A stretch of DNA of 22,453 nt, from NCBI GenBank assembly GCA_963625535.1, contig CAVFUK010000013.1, positions 1-22,453 on the forward strand, given 5' to 3'. This DNA is from Phocaeicola_A sp963625535 (GTDB lineage: Bacteria > Bacteroidota > Bacteroidia > Bacteroidales > Bacteroidaceae). The notes beneath the pieces are model-generated. The model made no database searches. It was not told the DNA's origin and was given only the letters and a program-made list of their open reading frames with translations. Shown piece by piece: positions 1 through 7,583 of this stretch (within the stretch, counting starts at the first letter, position 1; every line of letters begins with the position of its first letter). A program made the position numbers and the translations under genes.

Positions 1-1
1 G

Positions 2-124
2 TCCCCAAATACGGAAATGAGGATTGACAGACCGTTCGGATTCGCCATCAGGGGCCAATACGACAATCTGCTGTTCATGGGCGTGGTAAAAGACATGAAT
101 GAGAGTGGTCTCCACATAAGGTGA
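2..124 (+). CDS. Serpin family protease inhibitor, C-terminal end (5' truncated by window edge)
   Basis: Reading from base 2 gives about 40 codons ending at the TGA at 122-124. The translation contains RIDRPFGFAIR, then NLLFMGVVKD. This matches the conserved serpin C-terminus, where a D-R-P-F-x-F-x-I-R strand is followed by a (L)FMGxV strand just after the reactive-centre loop. Serpins are suicide inhibitors of serine or cysteine proteases, and Bacteroidales homologues are usually exported lipoproteins. The reactive-centre loop, the P1 residue and any signal peptide lie outside the window, so the target protease cannot be guessed. No terminator is obvious in the roughly 100 bases that follow. 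The identification rests on one short conserved block. Confidence 0.72.
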   Translation, partial: SPNTEMRIDRPFGFAIRGQYDNLLFMGVVKDMNESGLHIR

Positions 125-228
125 ACTTGTGATTTTCTGACTTAGATTGACTCCGGTTCATTGATTATAAGTGGTGAAACTTGACTACGACGAGATGCGA
201 CACTCGGCCATACATTTTCACGCTCTGA

Positions 229-540
229 CTAGAGAAAATTCAGCTGTGTGTAGAGTGGATGACTACAGGGCACCATGCGACGGATGCTGTCGAGCGACGA
301 GGTGTCGAGGGTGCCACGGTGAGCCAGGTCGTTGAGTGTCTCGGTGGTCATCTCCAGTGTCTGCTCGGCGGTCAGCAGTGTGGCGTAGCGAGGGTCGGCG
401 ATGGCCCTCTTGCGGATGTAGGCGTAGACGTTGAAGATTTTCCGTCCCAGCCCCTCGTAGGGTTTGGAGAGTCGGGCGGCGGCCTCGAAGTCGTCGTTGC
501 GCACGAGCGGCGCTACACCTATATACTGCCGCGCGTTCAC
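229..540 (-). CDS. Small hypothetical protein or gene remnant, 103 aa, doubtful
   Basis: This reverse-strand ORF starts with GTG at 538-540. The frame stays open only to about 558 before a TAG, and it contains no ATG upstream. The predicted protein has no cysteine-rich, membrane or signal features; it is mildly amphipathic, with YEGLGRKIFNVYAYIRKRA in the middle. I do not recognise a family. It lies downstream of the PBP1A gene on the same strand, separated from it by the 22-bp repeat array, and it converges with the serpin gene. Codon choice is GC-rich like the neighbours, so it may be a real small gene or the tail of a decayed one. The opposite-strand ORF over the same bases looks like a shadow. 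Confidence 0.3.
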   Translation of the reverse strand: MNARQYIGVAPLVRNDDFEAAARLSKPYEGLGRKIFNVYAYIRKRAIADPRYATLLTAEQTLEMTTETLNDLAHRGTLDTSSLDSIRRMVPCSHPLYTQLNFL

Positions 541-562
541 ACTATTGTTCGCATGGCGCTAG

Positions 563-672
563 ACAACCGTTCGCTCGGCAAAAGACAATCGATTGTATGA
601 GGCAAAACAATCGATTGTATAAGGCAAAACAATCGATTGTCTGAAGCCAAACAATGGTATGCTTTTTCGGTG
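563..672. repeat. Tandem 22-bp repeat array with palindromic core ACAATCGATTGT
   Basis: The perfect 12-bp palindrome ACAATCGATTGT occurs at 585-596, 607-618 and 629-640, exactly 22 bases apart. Each copy is followed by a similar linker (TATGAGGCAAA, TATAAGGCAAA, CTGAAGCCAA). Degenerate flanking units start at 563 (ACAACCGTT...) and 651 (ACAATGGTA...) in the same 22-base phase. This makes about five units, with the middle three best preserved. The array sits between the stop codon of the PBP1A gene (682) and the small reverse-strand ORF. Units abut with no unique spacers, so it is not a CRISPR. Two helical turns between palindromes would place bound proteins on one DNA face; that is inference. 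Confidence 0.9.
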
Positions 673-681
673 GGCTAGGCT

Positions 682-2997
682 CTACTCGAAGAAGTCGTCC
701 AGACCGCCGGACTCGCTGCTGCCGGTGACGTTGTTGCAGGGGTCGAAGCCTTCGGGGAAGACGAAATGCTCGTCCTGCGAGTAGCCCAGACTCTTGTCGG
801 CATATACCTTATTCATATAGATGGCCCAGATGGGGAGCGACATGGAGGCACCCTGACCGTAGGTCATCGTGTCGAAGTGGATGTCGCGGTCCTCGCCTCC
901 TACCCACACACCGGAAACCAGCGAGGGGGTGAAGCCCATGAACCATCCGTCGGAGTTGTCGTTGGTGGTTCCCGTCTTGCCGCCCATGTCGGCCTTGATG
1001 CCGTACTTGAAGCGGACGCGCGTTCCGGTACCCTCGTTGATGACGGCGCGCAACATGTCGAGCATCTTGTAGGCACTGCTTTCGCTGATGACCTCCGACA
1101 TCTGGGGGGCGAACTCCGAGACCACGTTGCCCTCGTTGTCCTCTATGCGGGTGACGAAGATGGGTGCTGTGCGGATGCCCTTGTTGGCAAAGGCGGTGTA
1201 GGCGCTCACCATCTCGCCCACGGAAATCTCACACGGTCCCAGGCAGAGGGATGGCGTGGGCTGGATGTCCTTGTTGAGGATGCCGAAGTTGTGGAGCAGA
1301 CGAACCAGCGCGTAGGGGTTGAGCTTGCTCATCAGGTAGGCGGAGATCCAGTTGTTGGAGTTGGCAAGTCCCCACTTCAGGGTCACCATCTCGCCATAGC
1401 GTTTGCTCGAGGAGTTGCGCGGTGTCCACGCCTGTCCGTCCTCGGTGATGATGGTCTGTTCCACGTTGCGCGTCTCGTCGCAGGGCGAGAATCCGTTCTC
1501 CATAGCCAGGGCGTAGAGGTAAGGTTTGATGGTCGATCCCACCTGGCGGCGGCCCACCATGGCCATGTCGTACTGGAAGTGGCTGTAGTTGGGGCCTCCC
1601 ACGTATGCCTTCACGAATCCCGTGCGAGGGTCCATGGAGAGGAAACCGGTGCGCAGGAAGTGCTTATAGTAGCGGATGCTGTCGAGCGGAGTCATCAGTG
1701 TGTCGATGCTGCCGTTGTAGGAGAACACCGTCATCTCCATCTTCGTATTGAAGGCCTTCTGTATCTCGCTCTCGCTGCATCCGGCTTTCTTCATGATGCG
1801 GTAGCGGTCGCTCTGCTTCACCGCGCGCTTCAGGATGGTGTTCACCTCCTCCTCGGAGAGTTGGTTGGTGTAGGGTGCCTGCTTGCGGCCTTTCTTCTCC
1901 TTGAAGAACTGCGGCTGCAGGTACTCCACCAGGTGCTCCTGCACGGCCTCCTCGGCATATTGTTGCATGCGGGAGTCTATGGTGGTGTAGATCTTCAGTC
2001 CGTCGGTGTAGATGTTGTAGGCGTCGCCGTTGCTCTTGTTGTTCTTGTGGCACCATCCGTAGAGGGAATTCTGCTCCCAGGCGATGGAGTCCTCGTAGTA
2101 CTTCTGCATCTGCCATCCACGGTAGTCGCTCTTCAGAGGCTTCTCGGCTGTCATCATGCCGCGCAGATATTCGCGGAAGTAGGTGGCGAGGCCGTCCTTG
2201 TGGTCCACACGGCGGAACTTCAGCGTCAGTGGCAACTGCTTGAGCGAGTCAGCCTCTGCCTCGGTGAGGTGGCCGGCTTTGCGCATCTGGTCTATCACCA
2301 CATTGCGTCGGCCACGCGAGCGCTCGTTGTGGCGCACGGGATTGTAGTATGAGGGGTTCTTGCACATGCCCACCAGCGTGGCGGCCTCCTCCACGTTGAG
2401 GTCCTTCGGCTCCTTGGAGAAGTAGGTGTTGGAGGCGGTCTTTATGCCGACGGCATTGTTGAGGAAGTCGAAGTAGTTGAGGTACATCGAGAGAATCTCC
2501 TCCTTGGTGTAGAAGCGCTCCAGCTTCACGGCGATGACCCACTCGATGGGCTTCTGCAGCAAGCGCTGCAGGGTGTTGCCTGCCACGTCGGAATAGAGCT
2601 GCTTGGCGAGCTGTTGGGTCAGAGTGCTACCGCCACCGGCGCTGGCCTGCATAAACAAGCCGCGCTTCACCAAGGCACGCATGATGGCACGTACGTCGAT
2701 GCCCGAATGGTTGTAGAAACGGATGTCCTCCGTGTCGATGAGGGCGTTGACGAGGTCGGGCGACAAATCGTTGTAACCCACGAAGATGCGGTTGTCGCGG
2801 CTGTAGGACCAGGTGCCCAGCATCTTGCCGTCGGCCGAGATAATCTCGCTGGCGAACTTGTTGATAGGGTTCTCCAACTCCTCCACCGGAGGCATGTAAC
2901 CAATCCAACCTTTGAAGATGGCCACGAAGCCAACTATGACAAACAGCGTCAGCGCGAACAAGGCGCACCACAGGTATTTTACCACTTTCTTTCTCAT
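682..2997 (-). CDS. Class A penicillin-binding protein (PBP1A type), glycosyltransferase plus transpeptidase
   Basis: This 771-residue bifunctional enzyme polymerises lipid II into glycan strands and cross-links the peptides in the periplasm. Residues 8-28 form a single N-terminal membrane anchor. The GT51 glycosyltransferase domain follows, with the catalytic Glu in TEDIRFYNHSG (E90) and the second motif GGSTLTQQLAK (122-132). The transpeptidase domain carries all three active-site boxes: S488-T-I-K491, S547-N-N549 and K674-T-G-T-T. Length and domain order are normal for Bacteroidales PBP1A. The start at 2997 directly precedes the membrane anchor and lies about 14-20 bases after a good promoter. 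The gene is transcribed divergently from pyrB and appears monocistronic. MltG, which cuts nascent glycan strands, is encoded at 17.8 kb. Confidence 0.96.
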   Translation of the reverse strand: MRKKVVKYLWCALFALTLFVIVGFVAIFKGWIGYMPPVEELENPINKFASEIISADGKMLGTWSYSRDNRIFVGYNDLSPDLVNALIDTEDIRFYNHSGIDVRAIMRALVKRGLFMQASAGGGSTLTQQLAKQLYSDVAGNTLQRLLQKPIEWVIAVKLERFYTKEEILSMYLNYFDFLNNAVGIKTASNTYFSKEPKDLNVEEAATLVGMCKNPSYYNPVRHNERSRGRRNVVIDQMRKAGHLTEAEADSLKQLPLTLKFRRVDHKDGLATYFREYLRGMMTAEKPLKSDYRGWQMQKYYEDSIAWEQNSLYGWCHKNNKSNGDAYNIYTDGLKIYTTIDSRMQQYAEEAVQEHLVEYLQPQFFKEKKGRKQAPYTNQLSEEEVNTILKRAVKQSDRYRIMKKAGCSESEIQKAFNTKMEMTVFSYNGSIDTLMTPLDSIRYYKHFLRTGFLSMDPRTGFVKAYVGGPNYSHFQYDMAMVGRRQVGSTIKPYLYALAMENGFSPCDETRNVEQTIITEDGQAWTPRNSSSKRYGEMVTLKWGLANSNNWISAYLMSKLNPYALVRLLHNFGILNKDIQPTPSLCLGPCEISVGEMVSAYTAFANKGIRTAPIFVTRIEDNEGNVVSEFAPQMSEVISESSAYKMLDMLRAVINEGTGTRVRFKYGIKADMGGKTGTTNDNSDGWFMGFTPSLVSGVWVGGEDRDIHFDTMTYGQGASMSLPIWAIYMNKVYADKSLGYSQDEHFVFPEGFDPCNNVTGSSESGGLDDFFE

Positions 2998-3017
2998 ATC
3001 CGTAAGATAATATTCGG

Positions 3018-3051
3018 CAAAGATAAAACAAAAAGCGTAAACCCTCGCAAA
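3018..3051 (-). promoter_or_regulatory. Bacteroidetes-type promoter for the PBP1A gene
   Basis: On the reverse strand, TATCTTTG (3018-3025) matches the -7 consensus TAnnTTTG. A TTTG -33 box lies at 3048-3051 with a 22-base gap. Transcription would begin near 3011, giving a very short leader before the ATG at 2997. Confidence 0.7.
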
Positions 3052-3190
3052 CTTTGGAGGGTTATCTGACCAGAGACAACGAAAAGTCCGGTCAGCAAAA
3101 AATATTCCGCCAGTCAGTGCGATGCTATGGAAAATAATGCCTACTTTTACGCTCTCGAAGAATAAACAATATTATCTACCTTATTATAAT

Positions 3191-4120
3191 ATGGAAAATA
3201 GAAGTCTTGTTACCATCGCAGACTACACGAAGGAGAAGATTCTGTATCTGCTGGAAATGGCCAAACAGTTCGAGAAAAATCCCAATCGCAAGATTCTTGA
3301 CGGGAAAGTCGTCGCCACCCTCTTCTTTGAGCCTTCCACCCGCACACGCCTCAGCTTCGAGACGGCGGTGAACCGCCTTGGAGGACGTGTCATCGGTTTC
3401 TCCGACGCCTCCACCACCAGCTCGTCGAAGGGAGAGTCGCTGAAGGACACCATCATGATGGTGAGCAACTATGCCGACCTCATCGTGATGCGCCACTATC
3501 TGGAGGGCGCGGCGCGCTATGCCAGCGAAGTGGCCCCAGTGCCCATCATCAACGCCGGCGACGGCGCCAACCAGCATCCCTCGCAGACGATGCTCGACCT
3601 CTACACCATCTACCAGACGCAAGGCACACTGGAGAATCTGAACATCTTCCTGGTGGGCGACCTGAAGTACGGACGCACGGTGCACTCGCTCATCATGGCG
3701 ATGCGCCACTTCAACCCCACGTTCCACTTCATAGCCCCCGAAGAACTGAAGATGCCCGACGAATATAAGCTCTACTGCCAGGAGCACGGCATCCGCTACG
3801 TGGAGCACACCGACTTCAACGAGCAGACCATAGCCGACGCGGACATCCTCTACATGACACGCGTGCAACGCGAGCGCTTCACCGACCTGATGGAGTATGA
3901 GCGCGTGAAGGACGTCTACATCCTCCACAACAAGATGCTGGACGGCACCAAGCCCAACCTGCGCATCCTCCACCCGCTGCCCCGAGTGAACGAGATTGCC
4001 TACGACGTGGACGACAACGAGAAAGCCTACTACTTCAAGCAGGCCAAGAACGGACTCTACGCACGCCAGGCGCTCATCTGCGACGTATTAGGAATAACAT
4101 TGGACGACATTAAGGAGTAA
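3191..4120 (+). CDS. pyrB: Aspartate carbamoyltransferase catalytic subunit
   Basis: PyrB condenses carbamoyl phosphate with aspartate to give carbamoyl aspartate, the first committed step of pyrimidine synthesis. The 309-residue protein carries the carbamoyl-phosphate loop S49-T-R-T-R53, the mobile-loop lysine K80 in SSSKGES, HPSQ (129-132), and HPLPRVNEI (261-269), which contacts both substrates. The ATG at 3191 is chosen because MENRSLVTIADYTKEKIL is the usual Bacteroidales N-terminus. An in-frame ATG at 3122 would add 23 unlikely residues. A weak -7-like box (TACTTTTA, 3142-3149) would give a leader of about 40 bases, but no matching -33 box is visible. pyrI follows after 8 bases, so the two subunits are probably co-translated. 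Confidence 0.97.
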   Translation: MENRSLVTIADYTKEKILYLLEMAKQFEKNPNRKILDGKVVATLFFEPSTRTRLSFETAVNRLGGRVIGFSDASTTSSSKGESLKDTIMMVSNYADLIVMRHYLEGAARYASEVAPVPIINAGDGANQHPSQTMLDLYTIYQTQGTLENLNIFLVGDLKYGRTVHSLIMAMRHFNPTFHFIAPEELKMPDEYKLYCQEHGIRYVEHTDFNEQTIADADILYMTRVQRERFTDLMEYERVKDVYILHNKMLDGTKPNLRILHPLPRVNEIAYDVDDNEKAYYFKQAKNGLYARQALICDVLGITLDDIKE

Positions 4121-4128
4121 CTTTGACT

Positions 4129-4593
4129 ATGGAGAAGATCAATAAACAAGAACTGCAGGTGGCTGCGCTGAAGGACGGCACAGTCATCGACCACATACCT
4201 TCGGACAAACTGTTCAGAGTCGTCTCGCTGCTGAAGCTGCAGGAGATGGACAACAACATCACCATCGGCTTCAACCTCGAGAGCAAGAAGCTGGGCAAGA
4301 AAGGCATCATCAAGATTGCTGACAAATTCCTGACCGACGAGGAGATAAGCCGCATCTCGCTGGTTTGCCCCAACGTAAAGCTCAACATCATCAAGAACTA
4401 CGAGGTGGTGGAGAAACGCCAGGTGATCACCCCCGACGAGCTGCACGGCATCGTCCGGTGCGCCAACCCCAAGTGCATCTGCAACAACGAGCCCATGTCC
4501 ACCTACTTCCACGTGATAGACAAGGAGACAGGGCTGCTGAAGTGCCACTACTGCGAGAAGGAACAGAAACGCGACACCGTGAAATACCTCTGA
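4129..4593 (+). CDS. pyrI: Aspartate carbamoyltransferase regulatory subunit
   Basis: PyrI binds effector nucleotides and joins PyrB trimers into the allosteric holoenzyme. The 154-residue protein has the nucleotide-binding N-terminal domain (GTVIDHIP, residues 17-24; NITIGFNLESKKLGKKGIIK, 43-62). Its C-terminal zinc domain has all four ligands as C111-x4-C116 and C139-x2-C142. The ATG at 4129 is chosen over an in-frame TTG at 4123: AAGGAG (4112-4117) sits 11 bases upstream and the protein then begins MEKINKQELQ, like homologues. The flavin reductase gene starts 5 bases after the stop. Allosteric control by CTP/ATP is family knowledge, not visible here. Confidence 0.96.
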   Translation: MEKINKQELQVAALKDGTVIDHIPSDKLFRVVSLLKLQEMDNNITIGFNLESKKLGKKGIIKIADKFLTDEEISRISLVCPNVKLNIIKNYEVVEKRQVITPDELHGIVRCANPKCICNNEPMSTYFHVIDKETGLLKCHYCEKEQKRDTVKYL

Positions 4594-4598
4594 CACCC

Positions 4599-5165
4599 AT
4601 GAAGCAAGACTGGAAGCCGGGCACGATGATCTACCCCCTGCCCGCCCTGCTGATAAGCTGCGGCAGCTGCGAGAGCGAGTACAACCTCATCACCGTATCG
4701 TGGGCAGGCACGCTCTGCACCAACCCGCCGATGTGCTACATCTCCGTCAGACCGGAGCGTCACTCCTACCCCATTCTGAAGAAGAACATGGAGTTCGTCA
4801 TCAACCTCACCACCGAGAAGATGGCCTACGCCACGGACTGGTGCGGAGTGAAGTCGGGGCGCGACGTGAACAAGTTCCACGAGATGAAGCTCACCCCCGG
4901 CAAAGCCTCGGTGGTGAACGCCCCCATCGTGGAGGAGTCGCCCCTGTGCATCGAGTGCCGCGTGAGGGAGATCATGCCGCTAGGCTCGCACGACATGTTC
5001 ATAGCCGACGTGGTGAACGTGAAGGCCGACGAGGCCTATCTGGACCCCGAAACCGGCAAATGGGAGCTGGCGGACAGCCATCCGCTGGTCTATCTGCACG
5101 GCGGATATTTCGGTTTAGGTGAAAAGATAGGCAAGTTTGGTTGGTCTGTGGAGAAAAAGCGTTAA
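4599..5165 (+). CDS. Flavin reductase family protein (FMN-binding split-barrel)
   Basis: This 188-residue protein has the flavin reductase-like (FMN-binding split barrel) pattern. A core near NLITVSWAGTLCTNPPM (29-45) is followed by ISVRPERHSYPIL (48-60), EFVINL (65-70) and a conserved C-terminal block around HPLVYLHGGYFGLGEKIGKFG. Members use bound FMN to reduce flavins or related acceptors with NAD(P)H, but the physiological substrate of this Bacteroidales subfamily is unclear to me. It has no signal peptide and is probably cytoplasmic. The start is the ATG 5 bases after the pyrI stop; an upstream extension in this frame would overlap pyrI and reads as out-of-frame noise. It is probably transcribed with pyrBI. 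Its stop codon overlaps the -7 box assigned to glyA. Confidence 0.88.
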   Translation: MKQDWKPGTMIYPLPALLISCGSCESEYNLITVSWAGTLCTNPPMCYISVRPERHSYPILKKNMEFVINLTTEKMAYATDWCGVKSGRDVNKFHEMKLTPGKASVVNAPIVEESPLCIECRVREIMPLGSHDMFIADVVNVKADEAYLDPETGKWELADSHPLVYLHGGYFGLGEKIGKFGWSVEKKR

Positions 5166-5170
5166 CTTTG
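5136..5170 (+). promoter_or_regulatory. Promoter for glyA, overlapping the flavin reductase stop codon
   Basis: The -33 TTTG (5136-5139) and -7 TAACTTTG (5163-5170) are separated by 23 bases. The TAA of the -7 box is also the stop codon of the preceding gene. Transcription near 5177 would leave a leader of about 20 bases before the glyA ATG at 5198. Confidence 0.6.
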
Positions 5171-5197
5171 CGCATTCATTAATTCTAATTTATAGAT

Positions 5198-6478
5198 ATG
5201 AAAAGAGACGATCAGATTTTCGACATCATTGAGAGAGAGCATCAACGTCAGTTGAAGGGTATCGAACTTATTGCATCCGAGAACTTCGTTAGCGACCAAG
5301 TGATGGCTGCTATGGGTTCTTGCCTGACAAACAAATACGCCGAAGGTTATCCGGGCAAACGTTACTACGGAGGTTGCCAGGTGGTCGACGAGAGCGAGCA
5401 ACTCGCCATCGACCGGTTGAAACAAATCTTCGGAGCCGAGTGGGCCAACGTGCAGCCGCACTCAGGCGCACAAGCCAACGCTGCCGTCTTCTTGGCAGTG
5501 CTCAACCCGGGCGACAAGTTCATGGGACTGAACCTGGCTCATGGCGGTCACCTCTCACACGGCTCACTGGTGAACACATCCGGCATCATCTACAGACCTT
5601 GCGAATATAACCTGAATAAGGAGACAGGCCGCGTGGACTACGACCAGATGGAGGAAATCGCCCTGCGCGAACACCCGAAGATGATCATCGGCGGTGGTTC
5701 GGCATACTCTCGTGATTGGGACTACAAACGCATGCGCGAGATTGCCGACAAAGTGGGTGCCATCCTGATGGTGGACATGGCTCACCCTGCCGGACTGATT
5801 GCCGCAGGTTTGCTGGACAACCCGTTGAAATATGCCCATATCGTCACCTCTACTACCCACAAGACTCTGCGCGGACCGCGTGGTGGTGTCATCATGATGG
5901 GCAAGGACTTCGACAATCCTTGGGGCAAGAAGACCCCGAAGGGCGAGATCAAGAAGATGTCGCAACTGCTAGACTCCGCTGTGTTCCCCGGCATCCAGGG
6001 CGGACCGCTGGAGCACGTCATCGCTGCCAAGGCAGTAGCCTTCGGCGAGTGCTTGCAGCCTGAGTACAAAGAGTATCAGAAGCAGGTGCAGAAGAACGCC
6101 CGCGTGTTGGCTCAGGCCTTGATGGACAGAGGCTTCAGCATTGTATCCGGCGGTACGGACAACCACTCTATGCTGGTGGACCTGCGCACCAAATACCCCG
6201 ACCTCACCGGTAAGGTGGCCGAGAAGGCTTTGGTTGCCGCCGACATCACGGTCAACAAGAACATGGTTCCGTTCGACACCCGCTCGGCATTCCAGACATC
6301 CGGCATCCGCTTGGGTACTCCCGCCATCACCACCCGTGGTGCCAAGGAAGACCTCATGCTCGAGATTGCCGAGATGATAGAGACAGTCCTCTCCAATGTC
6401 GAAGACGAGAAGGTTATCGCCTCAGTACGCGAAAGAGTAAACCGTACGATGGCCAACTATCCTATCTTCGCCTATTAA
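5198..6478 (+). CDS. glyA: Serine hydroxymethyltransferase
   Basis: GlyA is a PLP enzyme interconverting serine and glycine while transferring the one-carbon unit to tetrahydrofolate. The 426-residue protein is full length. The PLP lysine is K222 within TSTTHKTLRGPRGG. The cofactor pocket D193 and H196 sit in MVDMAHPAG, and the N-terminal IELIASENF (22-30) and YAEGYPGKRYYGG (47-59) are typical. The start at 5198 has a good promoter and the standard N-terminus. A terminator directly follows, so the unit ends here. The downstream methyltransferase pair may be functionally related through one-carbon metabolism, but that is inference. Confidence 0.98.
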   Translation: MKRDDQIFDIIEREHQRQLKGIELIASENFVSDQVMAAMGSCLTNKYAEGYPGKRYYGGCQVVDESEQLAIDRLKQIFGAEWANVQPHSGAQANAAVFLAVLNPGDKFMGLNLAHGGHLSHGSLVNTSGIIYRPCEYNLNKETGRVDYDQMEEIALREHPKMIIGGGSAYSRDWDYKRMREIADKVGAILMVDMAHPAGLIAAGLLDNPLKYAHIVTSTTHKTLRGPRGGVIMMGKDFDNPWGKKTPKGEIKKMSQLLDSAVFPGIQGGPLEHVIAAKAVAFGECLQPEYKEYQKQVQKNARVLAQALMDRGFSIVSGGTDNHSMLVDLRTKYPDLTGKVAEKALVAADITVNKNMVPFDTRSAFQTSGIRLGTPAITTRGAKEDLMLEIAEMIETVLSNVEDEKVIASVRERVNRTMANYPIFAY

Positions 6479-6493
6479 ATAAGGTATACTATC

Positions 6494-6535
6494 AAAAGGG
6501 GCAGCGGTCACGTGAAAGGGTTTGCTGCCCCTTTT
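6494..6535 (+). terminator. Rho-independent terminator after glyA
   Basis: A perfect 12-bp stem, AAAAGGGGCAGC (6494-6505) with GCTGCCCCTTTT (6524-6535), encloses an 18-base loop. The right arm ends in T4 and the following bases are T-rich (ACCTTTTTC). It separates glyA from the methyltransferase unit. Confidence 0.88.
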
Positions 6536-6569
6536 ACCTTTTTCTATATTAACCTTAAGAACTATTGTT

Positions 6570-7583
6570 ATGAACAAAAACATGAAGGAATGGGTCGCCC
6601 GACTCATCCACGACAAGCGCATCGCATCACTGCCCATTATGACCCACCCCGGCATAGAAATCATCGGCAAGACCGTACGTCAGGCCGTCACCGACGGACA
6701 GGTGCACTACGAGGCCATCCAGGCCTTGCACGACAAATACCCTTCGGAAGCCGCCTGCGTCATCATGGACTTGACGGTGGAAGCCGAAGCTTTCGGTTCC
6801 GAGATTGTATTCCCCGAGAATGAAGTGCCCAGTGTGGTAGGCCGCCTGCTGAAGAACGAGGCCGACATCTACACCCTCAGCGTGCCCGACGTGAGCCGTG
6901 GCCGTGTGCCCGAATATCTGAAAGCCAACCGTTTGGCAGCAGAGCACATCCACGACAAGCCCGTGCTGGCCGGATGCATAGGCCCCTACTCGCTGGCCGG
7001 ACGACTCTACGACATGTCCGAGATCATGATGCTCATCTACATCAACCCCGACGCTGCCAAGGTGTTGCTGGACAAATGCGCCTCCTTCATCACCCGCTAC
7101 TGCCAGGCGCTGAAGGAGGCAGGCGCCGATGGCGTCATCATGGCCGAGCCCGCCGCGGGGCTGCTCTCCAACGAGGATTGCCAGGCCTATTCTTCTGAGT
7201 TTGTCAAGCAGATAATCGACAAGGTGCAGGACGACCATTTCGCCGTCATACTCCACAACTGTGGCAACACCGGCCATTGCACCCAAGCCATGGTCTACAC
7301 CGGAGCCGCCGGCTATCACTTCGGCAACAAGATGAGCATGGTGGACGCGCTGAAGGAGGTTCCCGCCACCGCATTGGCCATGGGCAACCTCGACCCTGTG
7401 AGCGTCTTCAAGATGGGAACGCCCGAGGCTATGCGCAGCCAGACATTCGAATTGCTGCAAGCCACCAAAGAATATCCCAACTTCGTGCTTTCCAGCGGAT
7501 GCGACGTTCCTCCACAGACCTCACTGGAGAACATCGACGCCTTCTATCAGGCATTGGACGACTTCAACAATGGAAGAGCATAA
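6570..7583 (+). CDS. URO-D/MtaA family methyltransferase (probable corrinoid-dependent methyl transfer)
   Basis: This 337-residue protein belongs to the uroporphyrinogen decarboxylase superfamily but resembles the MtaA/CmuA/MtbA methyltransferase branch more than true HemE. The zinc ligand set of that branch appears to be present: H229-x-C231 in ILHNCGNTGHC and C311 in SSGCDVPP. DVSRGRVPEY (107-116) and GCIGPYSLAGRL (135-146) are other family-like blocks. Such enzymes move a methyl group between a corrinoid protein and a zinc-activated thiol. The ATG at 6570 is chosen because longer forms would begin inside the glyA terminator. The next gene overlaps it by 14 bases, indicating translational coupling. 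I see no cobalamin riboswitch or corrinoid-binding domain nearby, so the methyl donor and acceptor are unknown. Confidence 0.85.
   Translation: MNKNMKEWVARLIHDKRIASLPIMTHPGIEIIGKTVRQAVTDGQVHYEAIQALHDKYPSEAACVIMDLTVEAEAFGSEIVFPENEVPSVVGRLLKNEADIYTLSVPDVSRGRVPEYLKANRLAAEHIHDKPVLAGCIGPYSLAGRLYDMSEIMMLIYINPDAAKVLLDKCASFITRYCQALKEAGADGVIMAEPAAGLLSNEDCQAYSSEFVKQIIDKVQDDHFAVILHNCGNTGHCTQAMVYTGAAGYHFGNKMSMVDALKEVPATALAMGNLDPVSVFKMGTPEAMRSQTFELLQATKEYPNFVLSSGCDVPPQTSLENIDAFYQALDDFNNGRA

Noticed and set aside
563..672. CRISPR array
   Set aside because: Repeats are 22 bp and abut directly with no unique spacers. The same holds for 10680-10744 and 18855-19118. No cas genes are present.
766..2352. Long forward ORF (528 codons) opposite the PBP1A gene
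   Set aside because: It is antisense to a gene with all catalytic motifs, is rich in His/Val/Gly as expected for a complement of GC-rich coding sequence, and has no recognisable domain.
3122..3190. Upstream ATG as the pyrB start
   Set aside because: It adds 23 residues not seen in PyrB and would overlap the likely promoter. The ATG at 3191 gives the standard N-terminus.
4123..4128. TTG start for pyrI
   Set aside because: ATG at 4129 has better spacing from AAGGAG and matches the usual N-terminus.
6479..6569. Cobalamin riboswitch before the corrinoid-type methyltransferase
   Set aside because: The gap is only about 90 bases, is mostly filled by the glyA terminator, and lacks any B12-box-like sequence I can see.
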